From: Rhodococcus marinonascens NBRC 14363 | Lineage (GTDB): Bacteria > Actinomycetota > Actinomycetes > Mycobacteriales > Mycobacteriaceae | NCBI RefSeq assembly: GCF_001894885.1 | Contig: NZ_BCXB01000010.1 | Coordinates: 1 to 64,000, forward strand | Length of the DNA: 64,000 nucleotides | Direction of reading: 5' to 3' | Part shown: one piece after another, positions 47,522-57,433 of the stretch | Position numbering within the stretch: position 1 is the stretch's first letter | How the letters are laid out: each line of letters starts with the position of its first letter | Program-made: the position numbers and the translations under genes | Notes under the pieces: generated by a model | Told to the model about the DNA's origin: nothing | Database searches by the model: none | What the model saw: only the letters and a program-made list of their open reading frames with translations

Positions 47522-47716
47522 GTGCTGGTCGTGACACTCGCACTAGCAGCAGTGGGGTTCGCGCTCCTGGTGGTGGCCGTAACCACTGGCTCGGTCATCT
47601 GGGCCTGGGGATGCATCGTAGTGTGCGTCGCTGGAGCAGTCCTACTGCTCGTCAGTGCACTCTCCGGTAAGAAGACGGCCGCCCCTCACGGGCAGGAACA
47701 CGGCCGGCCTGCGTGA
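47522..47716 (+). CDS. Small two-helix membrane protein (Rv2144c-like)
   Basis: 64 residues: two membrane helices (about 2-22 and 25-47) and a short hydrophilic tail (GKKTAAPHGQEHGRPA). GTG 47522 has GAGGTGA at good spacing, so it is a genuine small gene. The position after wag31 matches Rv2144c. Function unknown. Confidence 0.75.
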   Translation: MLVVTLALAAVGFALLVVAVTTGSVIWAWGCIVVCVAGAVLLLVSALSGKKTAAPHGQEHGRPA

Positions 47717-47750
47717 TGACGGCGACTGGGTCGGTCCCGACTTGGCCGAC

Positions 47751-47990
47751 TAGACTGCATTCAGCGACAAATTTCAGACAGAAAGATACGGCGGAGATCC
47801 GGCCATCACCGGGGAGTCTTCGGAAGAACAGTCGGGATACCGGCTCAGTAGAACCGAACGGGCGGGCCCGTCACAGCCCGGCACCGAGAGGCGCCCTGAG
47901 GGGTTGCAAGCGGGGTGGTACCGCGGTGGTGACGCACGAGGCGTCCCCGTCGTCCCCGTGCCGAGCACGTCAGGCACGAGGAGTTTGCCG
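47751..47990 (+). ncRNA. ileS T-box riboswitch, actinobacterial translational type
   Basis: The T-box motif GGGGTGGTACCGCGG at 47912-47926 binds the tRNA 3' end through its TGG. Upstream at about 47785-47835 is a short Stem I with isoleucine ATC codons at 47797-47799 and 47805-47807 as candidate specifiers. A -10-like TAGACT at 47751-47756 places the 5' end near 47763. The ileS ribosome site GAGGAG (47978-47983) is sequestered by a stem CGTGCC (47957-47962) with GGCACG (47973-47978). No terminator T-run exists, so uncharged tRNA-Ile would expose the ribosome site and act on translation, as in known actinobacterial ileS leaders. Confidence 0.88.
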
Positions 47991-50900
47991 GTGACCAAGA
48001 CCAGCAAAGTGAACAGCAGCAATGAGTCCTACCCCAAGGTCGACTACGGCGTCGCGGAGGATGCCGGTGTCAGGTTCCCGCGCATCGAGCAACGCGTGCT
48101 GGCAGGCTGGGAGGAGGACGATACCTTCCGCGCATCGATTGCCCAACGTGACGGTGCCCCCGAGTTCGTTTTCTACGACGGCCCGCCGTTCGCCAACGGT
48201 CTCCCGCACTACGGTCACCTCCTGACGGGGTACGTCAAGGACGTCATCCCGCGGTTCCAGACAATGCGGGGCAAGAAGGTCGAGCGCCGATTCGGTTGGG
48301 ACTGTCACGGACTACCCGCGGAACTCGAGGCCGAGAAGCAACTCGGCATCCAAGAAAAGTCCGAGATCGATGTCATGGGTCTCGAGACGTTCAACGAGTA
48401 TTGCAAGTCGTCGGTCCTGCGCTACACGGACGAATGGCGTAGCTACGTCACACGCCAGGCCAGGTGGGTCGACTTCGACAACGACTACAAGACCCTCGAC
48501 CTCGACTTCATGGAGTCGGTGATGTGGGCGTTCAAGGAACTCTTCGACAAGGGGTTGATCTACCAGGGGTTCCGGGTTCTGCCCTACAGCTGGTACGAGC
48601 AGACGCCGCTGTCGAACCAGGAGACACGGCTTGACGACGCATACAAGATGCGCCAGGATCCGGCAGTCACGGTCGATATGCCGCTACACGGCCACGGACC
48701 GCTCGATGGCGCGAATGCGCTCATCTGGACTACCACTCCGTGGACGCTGCCGTCCAACCTCGCGGTCGCCGTTCACCCAGATATCGCCTACGTCCAGATC
48801 GCGGTGGACGGAAAGCGCTACGTGTTGGCCAAGGACCGGTTGACGCACTATGCCCGCGAGCTAGGTGAGTCACCGACGGTGGTGTCCGAGCACCCTGGTT
48901 CGGACCTCCTCGGGCTCAGCTACGATCCACCGTTCGACTTCTTTCTCGGACATAACAACGCGCACCGCGTCATCTCCGCCGACTACGTCACGACGGAGTC
49001 CGGTACCGGAATCGTGCACCTCGCACCGGCTTTTGGTGAGGAGGACATGGATTGTGCCACGGCGAACGGGATCGAGATCGTTCAACCGCTCGACCCGGCC
49101 GGCAAGTTCACAGCGATGGTGCCCCGTTACGAGGGTCTCCAGGTGTTCGACGCGAACGCGGTGATCATCAAGGATCTGAAGGCTGCTGGAAAGTTGCTGC
49201 GGCACGAGACGATCGAGCACTCGTACCCGCACAGTTGGCGCAGCGGGAAGCCGCTCATTTACATGGCTGTCCCGTCATGGTTCGTCGCTGTGACGAAGTT
49301 CCGTGACCGCATGGTGGAACTGAATCAGGACATTACCTGGATGCCGGAGCACATCCGCGACGGACAGTTCGGCAAGTGGCTCGAGGGTGCGCGAGACTGG
49401 AACATCAGCCGTAACCGGTACTGGGGCAGTCCGATCCCGGTGTGGGTGTCCGACGACCCGGCGTATCCGCGCACGGACGTGTACGGCTCGCTCGACGACC
49501 TCGAGCGAGACTTCGGTGTGCGTCCGACCGATCTGCACCGGCCGATGATCGATGATCTGGTGCGTCCTAACCCGGACGACCCGACCGGTAAGTCGATGAT
49601 GCGACGCGTGCCTGAGGTGCTCGACTGCTGGTTCGAGTCGGGTTCGATGCCGTACGCGCAGGTGCACTACCCGTTCGAGAACAAGGAGTGGTTCGACGGA
49701 GGGTCGCTTGCGGGCCCGACCTTTGACGCAGGGGGGTCGCTTGCGGGCCCGACCTTTGACGCAGGGGGGTCGCTTGCGGGCCCGACCTTTGACGCAGGGG
49801 GGTCGCTTGCGGGCCCGACCTTTGACGCAGGGGGGTCGCTTGCGGGCCCGACCACGGGTGCGGGCCACTTTCCGGGCGACTTCATCGTCGAGTACAGCGG
49901 GCAGACCCGTGGCTGGTTCTACACCCTGCACGTGCTGTCCACTGCACTGTTCGATCGTCCTGCCTTCAAAACCGTTGCAGCACACGGCATCGTTCTCGGT
50001 GAAGACGGCCTGAAGATGAGCAAGTCGAAGGGCAACTACCCGGACGTCAACGAGGTGTTCGAGCGCGACGGCTCGGACGCCATGCGATGGTTCCTCATGT
50101 CCTCGCCGATCCTGCGCGGCGGAAACCTCGTCGTCACGGAGCAGGGCATCCGTGAGGGTGTCCGGCATGCGCTGCTGCCGCTGTGGAACGCGTGGAGCTT
50201 TTTGCAGTTGTACGCGCCGAAATCAGGCACGTGGCGGACGGATTCGGAGAACGTCCTGGATCGGTACATTCTCGCGAAGCTTGCTGGCACCCGGGATGTG
50301 ATTACCGACGCGCTCGAGACGATCGACATTGCCGGTGCCTGCGACGAACTACGCACGTTCTGCGACGCGTTGACGAACTGGTACGTGCGCCGGTCGCGTG
50401 CACGCTTCTGGAACGAGGATCGCGACGCCGTCGACACCCTGCATACCGTGCTCGAGGTCGTCACCCGGCTTGCCGCACCGTTGTTGCCCCTGATCAGTGA
50501 GGTGATCTGGCGCGGGCTGACGGGTGGGCGTTCGGTGCATCTCGCGGACTGGCCGGCAGGAGCGGAGCCTGCGGAGCTCCTAGGGAGGGCAGGAGCGGAG
50601 CCTGCGGAGCTCCCGGGAAGCAAGGCTGATGCACTCCCCGCTGATACGGACCTGGTGTCGGCGATGGACGAGGTCCGGTCGGTGTGCTCGACTGTCCTCG
50701 GACTCCGCAAGGCCCAGAATCTCCGGGTGCGGTTGCCGCTGCCTGAGGTGACGGTGGCATCCGACGACGCCGAGCGTCTGCGTCCCTTCCTGGATCTCAT
50801 CGCAGACGAGGTCAACGTCAAGAGGGTGGATCTCACCACCGACGTCGCCGCGCACGGCCGGTTCGAACTCGTCGTCAATGCCCGGGCTGCGGGACCGCGC

Positions 50901-51353
50901 CTGGGCAAGGATGTGCAGACCGTCATCAAGGCGGTCAAGGCCGGCGACTGGTCGGAGAATTCGGACGGTGTCGTGGTCGCGGCGGGGATCGCGTTGCTGC
51001 CCGAGGAGTACACGCGGCGGCTCGTTGCCGCAGAGCCGGAGTCGACGGCGGCGCTGCCCGACGGCGCTGGCCTGGTGCTGCTGGATTCGGTGGTCACGGA
51101 GGAACTGGAGGCCGAGGGCTGGGCGAAAGACCGCATCCGCGAGTTGCAGGACGCGCGCCGTGCCGCCGGACTCGAGGTGTCCGACCGGATCACCGTCGTT
51201 CTCGAGGTGCCGGCGGAACGACGGGACTGGGCGGTGGCCCACCAAGGATTGATCGCGGGTGAGATCCTTGCCGTCGACCTGAAACTGGCCGACGTGGAGG
51301 ACGACGCCGTCGAACTCGGTGAGGGAGTGCGGGCGGCGATCGCCAAGGCATGA
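47991..51353 (+). CDS. ileS: Isoleucyl-tRNA synthetase with two in-frame repeat inserts
   Basis: A 1120-residue class I synthetase of the eukaryote-like IleRS type. HYGH (HIGH motif) at 73-76, the KMSKS loop [10 protein letters not shown] near 675, and the [14 protein letters not shown] editing domain are intact. An insert of about 55 residues (571-625), [11 protein letters not shown] repeated four times plus a partial copy, splits ENKEWFDG from [12 protein letters not shown] in the catalytic domain. A second insert near 856-876 repeats AGAEPAEL. Both are encoded by 33-bp repeats, which explains the extra length. Start GTG 47991 uses GAGGAG under T-box control. Confidence 0.95.
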   Translation: MTKTSKVNSSNESYPKVDYGVAEDAGVRFPRIEQRVLAGWEEDDTFRASIAQRDGAPEFVFYDGPPFANGLPHYGHLLTGYVKDVIPRFQTMRGKKVERRFGWDCHGLPAELEAEKQLGIQEKSEIDVMGLETFNEYCKSSVLRYTDEWRSYVTRQARWVDFDNDYKTLDLDFMESVMWAFKELFDKGLIYQGFRVLPYSWYEQTPLSNQETRLDDAYKMRQDPAVTVDMPLHGHGPLDGANALIWTTTPWTLPSNLAVAVHPDIAYVQIAVDGKRYVLAKDRLTHYARELGESPTVVSEHPGSDLLGLSYDPPFDFFLGHNNAHRVISADYVTTESGTGIVHLAPAFGEEDMDCATANGIEIVQPLDPAGKFTAMVPRYEGLQVFDANAVIIKDLKAAGKLLRHETIEHSYPHSWRSGKPLIYMAVPSWFVAVTKFRDRMVELNQDITWMPEHIRDGQFGKWLEGARDWNISRNRYWGSPIPVWVSDDPAYPRTDVYGSLDDLERDFGVRPTDLHRPMIDDLVRPNPDDPTGKSMMRRVPEVLDCWFESGSMPYAQVHYPFENKEWFDGGSLAGPTFDAGGSLAGPTFDAGGSLAGPTFDAGGSLAGPTFDAGGSLAGPTTGAGHFPGDFIVEYSGQTRGWFYTLHVLSTALFDRPAFKTVAAHGIVLGEDGLKMSKSKGNYPDVNEVFERDGSDAMRWFLMSSPILRGGNLVVTEQGIREGVRHALLPLWNAWSFLQLYAPKSGTWRTDSENVLDRYILAKLAGTRDVITDALETIDIAGACDELRTFCDALTNWYVRRSRARFWNEDRDAVDTLHTVLEVVTRLAAPLLPLISEVIWRGLTGGRSVHLADWPAGAEPAELLGRAGAEPAELPGSKADALPADTDLVSAMDEVRSVCSTVLGLRKAQNLRVRLPLPEVTVASDDAERLRPFLDLIADEVNVKRVDLTTDVAAHGRFELVVNARAAGPRLGKDVQTVIKAVKAGDWSENSDGVVVAAGIALLPEEYTRRLVAAEPESTAALPDGAGLVLLDSVVTEELEAEGWAKDRIRELQDARRAAGLEVSDRITVVLEVPAERRDWAVAHQGLIAGEILAVDLKLADVEDDAVELGEGVRAAIAKA
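49701..49853. repeat. 33-bp in-frame repeat array inside ileS
   Basis: Four exact 33-bp units start at 49701, 49734, 49767 and 49800, with a 21-bp partial copy from 49833. Each unit contains GGTCG, ten bases, CGACC, a 5-bp dyad with CGGGCCCG inside it. Reading frame is preserved. Confidence 0.95.
50556..50613. repeat. Second 33-bp-period repeat in ileS
   Basis: A unit beginning GCAGGAGCGGAGCCTGCGGA at 50556 recurs at 50589, a 33-bp period with 25 bp identical. Each copy contains the dyad GGAGC...GCTCC. It encodes AGAEPAEL twice in the anticodon-binding region. Confidence 0.9.
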
Positions 51354-51384
51354 TCTGTCGGACCGGGCGGGTAATTTGCACCAG

Positions 51385-52734
51385 GTGAGTCGACGGTGGG
51401 TCCTGCATCTCGATATGGACGCGTTCTTCGCGTCGGTCGAGCAACTCACCCGGCCGACGCTTCGTGGCCGCCCGGTCTTGGTCGGCGGTCTCGGCGGACG
51501 CGGAGTCGTCGCCGGGGCCAGCTACGAGGCGCGCATATTCGGCGCGTGCTCGGCAATGCCGATGCATCAGGCGCGGCGACTCGTGGGTCCCGGTGCTGTC
51601 GTGTTGCCGCCCCGTGGCCGACTCTATGGCTTGTTGAGCAAGTCCGTGTTCGACGCACTCCGCGGCCCGATGCCGGTGCTCGAGCAACTGTCGATGGACG
51701 AGGCCTTCGGCGAACCCACCGAACTGGCCGGGACGGATGCTTCTACGGTGCAACGCTATTGCGAGGGCCTGCGCGCCCTCGTTCTCGAGGAGACGGGACT
51801 GATCGCCTCGATCGGTGCCGGGTCGGGGAAGCAGGCGGCCAAGATCGCCTCGGGCCTGGCCAAGCCGAATGGGATCACGGTGATTCCACCGGCCGAACAA
51901 CGTGCGCTGTTGGACGGACTGCCGGTGCGCAAACTGTGGGGCATCGGCCCGGTCGCGGAGGAGAAGCTGAAACGGCTCGGCATCGAGACGATCGGAGGCT
52001 TCGCCCGCACCTCGGAATCGGAAGTGGCCTCCATCCTGGGCACGACGATCGGACCCGGACTGCACCGACTGGCGCGGGGGATCGACAACCGTCCGGTGGC
52101 CGAGCGTGCGGAGTCCAAACAGGTCAGTGCCGAGACCACCTTCGCCACCGACATCGTCACGCTGGGGGAGTTGCGCGGAGCGGTCGAATCGAGCGCGGCG
52201 GCGGCCTTCGCGCGACTGCACAGGGACGGCAGGGCGGCCCGGACCGTGGTGCTGAAACTGAGGAAGGCCGACATGAGTATCGTGACGCGATCCGTGACGC
52301 TGCCGTATGCCACCCTCGACCGTCAGATCCTGGTTGCCGCCGCGCAGCGTCAGGTGATCGACCCGATCGAACTCGGACCGGTGCGACTGGTCGGCGTAGG
52401 GTTCGCCGGTCTGTCGACTGTGCGCCAGGGCTCACTGTTCCCGGAGTTGGAACTGGACGTCCCCGGCTACGAGGAATCGAGAATCCAGGACGGGGGCGGC
52501 GGCGACCACGTGGCTCGCACCGCGCCGGCACCGGCTCACGAAATCGACGGTCGGTGGTATCCCGGTCTCGACGTGATGCACCAGGACTTCGGTCACGGTT
52601 GGGTGCAGGGCGCCGGACACGGGGTCGTGACGGTGCGATTCGAAACGCGCACAACGGGGTCGGGGATCGCTCGGACGTTCAACCAGGACGAGGAGCAGCT
52701 CCAACGGGCTGATATGGAAGGGTCGCTCGAGTGA
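51385..52734 (+). CDS. dinB: DNA polymerase IV (DinB/DinX, Y family)
   Basis: 449 residues. [15 protein letters not shown] and LSMDEAF supply the catalytic acids, and [15 protein letters not shown] is the fingers/palm block. A beta-clamp motif, QGSLFP, occurs near residue 350. A tail of about 95 residues follows, with [33 protein letters not shown] reading as a small beta domain. GTG 51385 follows TAATTT by seven bases, so it is probably leaderless. Translesion synthesis role from the family. No SOS box is seen upstream. Confidence 0.92.
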   Translation: MSRRWVLHLDMDAFFASVEQLTRPTLRGRPVLVGGLGGRGVVAGASYEARIFGACSAMPMHQARRLVGPGAVVLPPRGRLYGLLSKSVFDALRGPMPVLEQLSMDEAFGEPTELAGTDASTVQRYCEGLRALVLEETGLIASIGAGSGKQAAKIASGLAKPNGITVIPPAEQRALLDGLPVRKLWGIGPVAEEKLKRLGIETIGGFARTSESEVASILGTTIGPGLHRLARGIDNRPVAERAESKQVSAETTFATDIVTLGELRGAVESSAAAAFARLHRDGRAARTVVLKLRKADMSIVTRSVTLPYATLDRQILVAAAQRQVIDPIELGPVRLVGVGFAGLSTVRQGSLFPELELDVPGYEESRIQDGGGGDHVARTAPAPAHEIDGRWYPGLDVMHQDFGHGWVQGAGHGVVTVRFETRTTGSGIARTFNQDEEQLQRADMEGSLE

Positions 52735-52886
52735 CCGGCCCGTGCCGCATCAGCGGGTGGAAGCCGGACTCGAAGAGAAGGTAGCCTCACCCGGCAATGC
52801 TTACCGTTGGGTAAATGTCGGCCCCGGGCTTCGAGATGACCAGGTCGCCCGAGAAACGAATACCCGAGAATGAAGAGGTTATCGAG

Positions 52887-53390
52887 TTGAAGCTTCATAA
52901 GATCACGGTTTCCGCAGTAGCGATCGCCGCTGCCCTCACGATGTCCGCCTGTGGTTCGGACGATGGTGACCCGGCGACCAAGACCACGACCACCACAACT
53001 TCCGCAGCTGCCGAGACCGCGGAAGAACTCGTTGTACCCACCGCGGCCGAGTTCAACTTACTTCTGATGAAGGGTCTGGATCCGGCGACGCCGCTCGAGG
53101 AGAAGTCGATGATGGTCGAGGGCTCGGAGCAGGATCCGGAGCTCATCAACCAGGTTGCCGCCGCAGCCAGGGCCAACAACGCCGAGGTCACCGTACTCGA
53201 CCCGGTCATCGACAACGGGGACGGCACCGCCAGTGGACAGTTGCAGCTGACCATCGACGGCCAGATCCTGCAGGGCGGCCTTCCGGCCATCTTCATTCCT
53301 GGCGAGAACGGAACGTGGAAGCTGTCGAATGTTACCGCGTGTCAGATCGTCTCGATGGCGCAGTTGACCTCGCCCGCATGCGTGGCCTGA
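52887..53390 (+). CDS. Mtb12-like low-molecular-weight antigen lipoprotein
   Basis: 167 residues. Start TTG 52887 (AAGAGG eight bases upstream) gives a signal peptide with lipobox TMSAC (Cys22). A Thr-rich linker and a C-terminal domain (AEFNLLLMKGLDPATPLEEKSMMVEG, GTWKLSNVTACQIVSMAQ) resembling the Mtb12/CFP2 family follow. It is probably surface-attached. Two further cysteines near the C-terminus may pair. Function unknown. Confidence 0.7.
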   Translation: MKLHKITVSAVAIAAALTMSACGSDDGDPATKTTTTTTSAAAETAEELVVPTAAEFNLLLMKGLDPATPLEEKSMMVEGSEQDPELINQVAAAARANNAEVTVLDPVIDNGDGTASGQLQLTIDGQILQGGLPAIFIPGENGTWKLSNVTACQIVSMAQLTSPACVA

Positions 53391-53436
53391 TCTCAGACTG
53401 AACCGCGCGGTCCTGACGGACAGCGTTCTCACCCGG

Positions 53437-53466
53437 ATGCCGGCGTCCCTTCCGGGGCGTCGGCAT
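53437..53466. terminator. Bidirectional terminator hairpin
   Basis: ATGCCGGCG (53437-53445) and CGTCGGCAT (53458-53466) form a 9-bp stem with one G-T wobble between the Mtb12-like gene and the convergent lipoprotein gene at 53490. Confidence 0.6.
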
Positions 53467-53489
53467 CTGTCGTTCGAGGCCCGGTTGAT

Positions 53490-54248
53490 TCAGCCGGCGG
53501 GCGCAGGCACCAGTTTGTTCACCACGGTGCGGGTCAGACCGTCGAAGACGCCTGCGTCGATCGGGTCCTGTCCCGTCGCGACGAGTTGGCTGACGGTGCC
53601 CCCGACGACGACCACCACCACGTCGGAGACGAGATCGAGGCCCGCGCTTGTGGTGACGAGCCGGAACGCAGCCGACGCATCGCCCACAGGCTCCTGGTCC
53701 CGTGCGCCGATCCGGTACTGCACTTGCACACCGTCCGCGTCCGTTCCCGAGTACTCGGCGCAGTGGTCGAGGCTGTGCTGCACCTCCGCGAACGCCTCGG
53801 CTGCGTCGGCGCCGGTTCCGTAGCTCGCCGCATCCTGGTCGATGGTGGTGAACCCCGGGCCAGCGAACGAACTCGACGCCGAGACGACCGCCCCGGCCCG
53901 CTGGTCGGCGACGGGGGAGAGGATCGCGCCGCACTGTGCCGGGTCCGTGCTCGCTGCCGGTGCTGTGCCGGGGTCCGTCGTTTCAGGGCCACGCTGCAAC
54001 CCCAGATCTTCGAGGTTGGGCACCGGCGAGAATCCGGCCGGAAGGTCACCGATGTCGAGCAGGGCCGCCCGGAGTGTCGCCTGATCAACGAACGGCACTC
54101 CAGAGGCGTCCGGCGATACGGTCACTGCTGGTCCGAGCGGAGCGAGCGATATCGCGGCCTCGGCATCGCCGTCCGCGGACGAGCACGCCGACAACGCGAG
54201 CACCGCGAGCAGCGGGCAGGTGGTGGTGGCGGCCGGGCCACGGCGCAT
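53490..54248 (-). CDS. Lipoprotein with PknH-sensor-like domain
   Basis: 252 residues. The signal peptide ends in lipobox ALSAC (Cys23). The mature part (LRAALLDIGDLPAGFSPVP, PAQCGAIL, SLDHCAEYSG, GTVSQLVATGQDP) resembles the extracellular sensor domain of mycobacterial PknH, with two conserved cysteines that could form a disulfide. ATG 54248 overlaps the stop of the upstream lipoprotein gene (TGATG), so the two are one transcription unit. The fold assignment is tentative. Confidence 0.65.
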   Translation of the reverse strand: MRRGPAATTTCPLLAVLALSACSSADGDAEAAISLAPLGPAVTVSPDASGVPFVDQATLRAALLDIGDLPAGFSPVPNLEDLGLQRGPETTDPGTAPAASTDPAQCGAILSPVADQRAGAVVSASSSFAGPGFTTIDQDAASYGTGADAAEAFAEVQHSLDHCAEYSGTDADGVQVQYRIGARDQEPVGDASAAFRLVTTSAGLDLVSDVVVVVVGGTVSQLVATGQDPIDAGVFDGLTRTVVNKLVPAPAG

Positions 54249-55202
54249 CAGGAAGTCCACTCGACGCGGTTCGACGTGGTCTGCTGCAGGCGCGTAGGGC
54301 CGTCCGGGTCGCTGTACTGCTGATCCCCGGTCACAGTGACGGTCCCGGCGACGGGCAGCGGAAGGTCGAGATCGATGGCGACACTGCCCGAACCCTGCAT
54401 CACGTACCGGTCGACGTTGAGCGTGCCCGCCCCGCCGGGCAGGGTCCAAACCGGGGAGGTCGGCTGCTGGTCGATCGTGTAGTCGACGGTCAACAGGTCG
54501 CCGTCACGGGCTGTGAGAGTCGCGACGGCAGTCTGGTCGAGCGCGATGCCGCTCATCACCTGCTGATGGATCGTCCACTGGGCTCCCACTCCTACTGGCT
54601 CCGTGGGAAACGGGATCGTTCGGTACACGGCCTGGTAGAAGGCCTGTTCGACCGCGGACCGAGCGATGTCCTGAGCATTGGCGTTCGGACGCAATTGCAG
54701 TTCGGTGATCGCACTGGTGGGCTCGATCGTGAAGCCGGCCCCTGCCCCTTCGCTCGCTTCGAGAGCGAGTCCGAGGCGCTCGTTGGGACTGGTGACGTGG
54801 CCGAATGTGAGGTCGACGGTGGTCTCGCCGTCGACGTCCTCGGGACGCTGATTGACGACGGCGGCGAGGGGCACGGTGACCTCGGGAGAAGAGAAGTCCT
54901 GGGGGGGGCTGATTATCGATCTGCTGGAACACCTGCGCGTAGGTGATCAGCGTTGCCTGCTGCGAGACACCGTCCGGTAGTCGGCGCCGAATCACCTCGC
55001 GGGGTTCCTGGCCGGGTTGCGTCACTTCGACGGTGGTGGCTGAGATGGGAACGGTCACTTCTCCGGGCGTGGGTTCGGACCCCGCGGGGCTCGGCTCCGA
55101 GGAACCGACGCCACCTCCACATCCCGCGGCGAGGACGAGCAGGGAGATGGTTGCCCCGAGCAGTCGGAATCGGGGTCGTGGAGCTTTCGAGAACAGTGGC
55201 AC
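54248..55202 (-). pseudogene. Lipoprotein gene frameshifted at a C8 tract
   Basis: The N-terminal part (55202 to about 54909) has a signal peptide with lipobox LAAGC and reads to TYAQVFQQIDNQPP. It then meets eight C residues (G8 at 54901-54908 on the plus strand). With seven C the frame would continue into QDFSSPEVTVPLAAVVNQRPEDVDGETTVDLTFGH and run to the stop at 54248, giving a protein of about 317 residues. As written, it is shifted and the C-terminal part is only open in another frame. Either a sequencing or assembly slip, a real pseudogene, or a phase-variable tract. Domain function unknown. Confidence 0.75.
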
Positions 55203-55255
55203 ATACCCAGGCTAGCTGCCGTTCGGGAGTGCGTGAGGGGTAGCTTTCCTGCGTA

Positions 55256-55822
55256 GTGGATGATGAAAGGGTGAGTCGAGACCCCACGGCAGAGAACGAG
55301 ACCGACGTCGAAGACCGACCGGAGACGCCGAAGCCTCGGCGAATGTTGCTTCTGTTTGCGGTCGCGGGTGTCGTCCTCGCCCTGGATCTGCTGACGAAGA
55401 TCCTCGCCGTCGCCAACATCGAGCCCGGCCACCCGATCTGGCTGGTCGGGGACGTCGTCTCGTTGCGATTGGTCCGCAACCCCGGTGCGGCGTTCTCCAT
55501 GGCCACGAGTATGACGTGGTTGCTCACGTTGGTTGCGGTGGGCGTGGTCATAGGTGTCATCAAGATCGGTCGTACGCTCCGGTCACCGTGGTGGGCGCTC
55601 GGTCTGGGACTGGTACTCGGGGGTGCCCTTGGCAATCTCGTCGACCGTTTCTTCCGGGCACCCGGAGTGATGCAGGGCCATGTCGTCGATTTCGTTTCGG
55701 TCGGCTGGTGGCCGGTGTTCAATGTGGCCGACTCCGGCATCGTGTGTGGCGCAGTCCTGCTCGTCGTGCTCACGCTGATAGGCCTGGACCCGGACGGACA
55801 ACGTCGGGGGGTGGAGAAGTGA
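55256..55822 (+). CDS. lspA: Lipoprotein signal peptidase LspA
   Basis: A 188-residue, four-helix membrane aspartyl peptidase that removes signal peptides from diacylated prolipoproteins. The conserved blocks [22 protein letters not shown] and [10 protein letters not shown] contain the catalytic aspartates. The N-terminus is a charged 28-residue extension. GTG 55256 is given; GTG 55271 is an alternative. It sits beside three lipoprotein genes, its substrates in principle, and overlaps the pseudouridine synthase gene. Confidence 0.93.
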   Translation: MDDERVSRDPTAENETDVEDRPETPKPRRMLLLFAVAGVVLALDLLTKILAVANIEPGHPIWLVGDVVSLRLVRNPGAAFSMATSMTWLLTLVAVGVVIGVIKIGRTLRSPWWALGLGLVLGGALGNLVDRFFRAPGVMQGHVVDFVSVGWWPVFNVADSGIVCGAVLLVVLTLIGLDPDGQRRGVEK

Positions 55823-56745
55823 GGGAAACACGGTCCATGCCGGTCCCGGACGGACTCGAGGCGATGAGAGTCGACGCCGGTCTCGCTCGACTGCTGGGCC
55901 TGTCGCGCACCGCGGTCGCCCAACTCACCGAGGAGGGTTCGGTGCTGGTCGACGGCGCAGCCGTCGGCAAATCGGACCGTCTGTCTGCCGGATCGTGGCT
56001 CGAGGTGGAAATGCCGGAACCACCGCGGCCTCTGGCCATCGAGGCGGAGCCCGTCGAGGGCATGGAGATCCTCTATGCGGACGACGACGTAGTCGCCGTC
56101 GATAAGCCAGTGGGTGTCGCCGCGCACGCCAGCGTGGGATGGACCGGACCGACGGTCATCGGTGGTCTCGCCGCTGCGGGCTTCCGGATCTCGACGTCGG
56201 GCGCGCATGAACGCCAAGGCATCGTGCATCGCCTGGATGTCGGCACGTCCGGGGTCATGGTGGTGGCGACGTCGGAACGCGCCTACACGCTGCTCAAGCG
56301 GGCGTTCAAGCAGCGGACCATCGACAAGCGATACCACGCCCTGGTGCAGGGTCACCCGGATCCGAGCAGCGGAACCATCGACGCGCCGATCGGAAGACAT
56401 CGCAGCAACGACTGGAAGTTCACGGTCACCGCGGACGGCAAGCCGAGTGTCACGCACTACGACACCGTCGAGGCGTTCCAGTCGGCGAGCCTGCTGGACA
56501 TCCACCTGGAGACGGGACGCACGCACCAGATCCGCGTGCATTTTGCCGCGCTGCGACACCCGTGTTGCGGCGACCTGACGTACGGGGCGGATCCGCGTCT
56601 GGCGGAACGTCTCGGTCTGGAGCGTCAGTGGCTGCATGCCCGATCCCTGGGCTTCGCACACCCTGCGGACGGGCGGTGGGTGGAGATCACATCCAAGTAT
56701 CCGAAGGATCTCGAGGTCGCCCTCGAGGTTCTCCGGTCGAACTGA
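55819..56745 (+). CDS. RluD-type 23S rRNA pseudouridine synthase (Rv1540-like)
   Basis: 308 residues. An S4 RNA-binding domain ([31 protein letters not shown]) precedes the RluA-family catalytic domain with [13 protein letters not shown], whose Asp attacks the uridine. [27 protein letters not shown] is the family C-terminal block. GTG 55819 overlaps the lspA stop (GTGA). The lspA-rluD pairing is widely conserved. The precise target uridines are not known for this ortholog. Confidence 0.9.
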   Translation: MRETRSMPVPDGLEAMRVDAGLARLLGLSRTAVAQLTEEGSVLVDGAAVGKSDRLSAGSWLEVEMPEPPRPLAIEAEPVEGMEILYADDDVVAVDKPVGVAAHASVGWTGPTVIGGLAAAGFRISTSGAHERQGIVHRLDVGTSGVMVVATSERAYTLLKRAFKQRTIDKRYHALVQGHPDPSSGTIDAPIGRHRSNDWKFTVTADGKPSVTHYDTVEAFQSASLLDIHLETGRTHQIRVHFAALRHPCCGDLTYGADPRLAERLGLERQWLHARSLGFAHPADGRWVEITSKYPKDLEVALEVLRSN

Positions 56746-56746
56746 G

Positions 56747-57433
56747 GTGACGCGTCGGCGTCAGGGGGGATACGCGGTCTCGGCTGTCGCCGCAGTGGTT
56801 CTCGCCGCAGTGGTTCTCGTTGCGGTCACCGTAGTACTCGGAGTCGTCAATCCTGTTCGGCGGGTGCCCGTGTCGACGGACACTCTGGGCCCGGAAAACG
56901 GGGAAAGAGTATCCGATTACCTGGCCCGATCGTCTCGATCGCTCGATCAGGAGTTGCGGGGCGAACGCTGGGCGCTGGTCTCGTTCGAGACCCCGGTGAC
57001 CACCGGGGTCGTGCGGGAACTCGCCTTGGGCGTGCGCGTGTCTCAGGTTATGTTCCGGGTGCCCCTCGAACGCGTGCAGACGCCCCTCATCGCCGTCTCC
57101 GTCGCTGCCGGTGACGCGGCACTCGCCCGAGCGAGCGTTCTGGCCGCCGGGCGGGTCCCGATGAAGACGGGCGAGACGGATCGGCAGGCCAACATCTCTG
57201 CGGTGTCCGCGGAGGAACTTTCCCGCAACTGCGCCTGCGTGATCGGCGTCGTCGTGCGCGCTGATCTCGATCAATTGACGGCGATGCGGTCCGCGCCGGA
57301 AGTGCGGGTGGTCGAGGCGCTCAGCGCTGACGCCGTGTTCGGCCGGTTCGCCGTACGACCGCTTCTTCCGGAACAGGTCGAGTTCGTCGAGCCCGGCCCC
57401 GACGACGGCTTCGTTCCCTGTGGTGGCTCGTGA
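56747..57433 (+). CDS. Membrane-anchored protein of unknown function
   Basis: 228 residues. A basic N-terminus (TRRRQGGYAVS) and one long membrane helix (about 12-35) precede an extracytoplasmic domain of alternating helices and strands with two close cysteines (RNCACV) and a C-terminal PCGG. GTG 56747 is 1 bp after the synthase stop and the end overlaps rarD (GTGA), so it is in the same operon. I do not recognise the family. Confidence 0.75.
   Translation: MTRRRQGGYAVSAVAAVVLAAVVLVAVTVVLGVVNPVRRVPVSTDTLGPENGERVSDYLARSSRSLDQELRGERWALVSFETPVTTGVVRELALGVRVSQVMFRVPLERVQTPLIAVSVAAGDAALARASVLAAGRVPMKTGETDRQANISAVSAEELSRNCACVIGVVVRADLDQLTAMRSAPEVRVVEALSADAVFGRFAVRPLLPEQVEFVEPGPDDGFVPCGGS

Noticed and set aside
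49701-49853. CRISPR-like direct repeats
   Set aside because: Units are contiguous with no spacers and lie in frame inside ileS; no cas genes are present.
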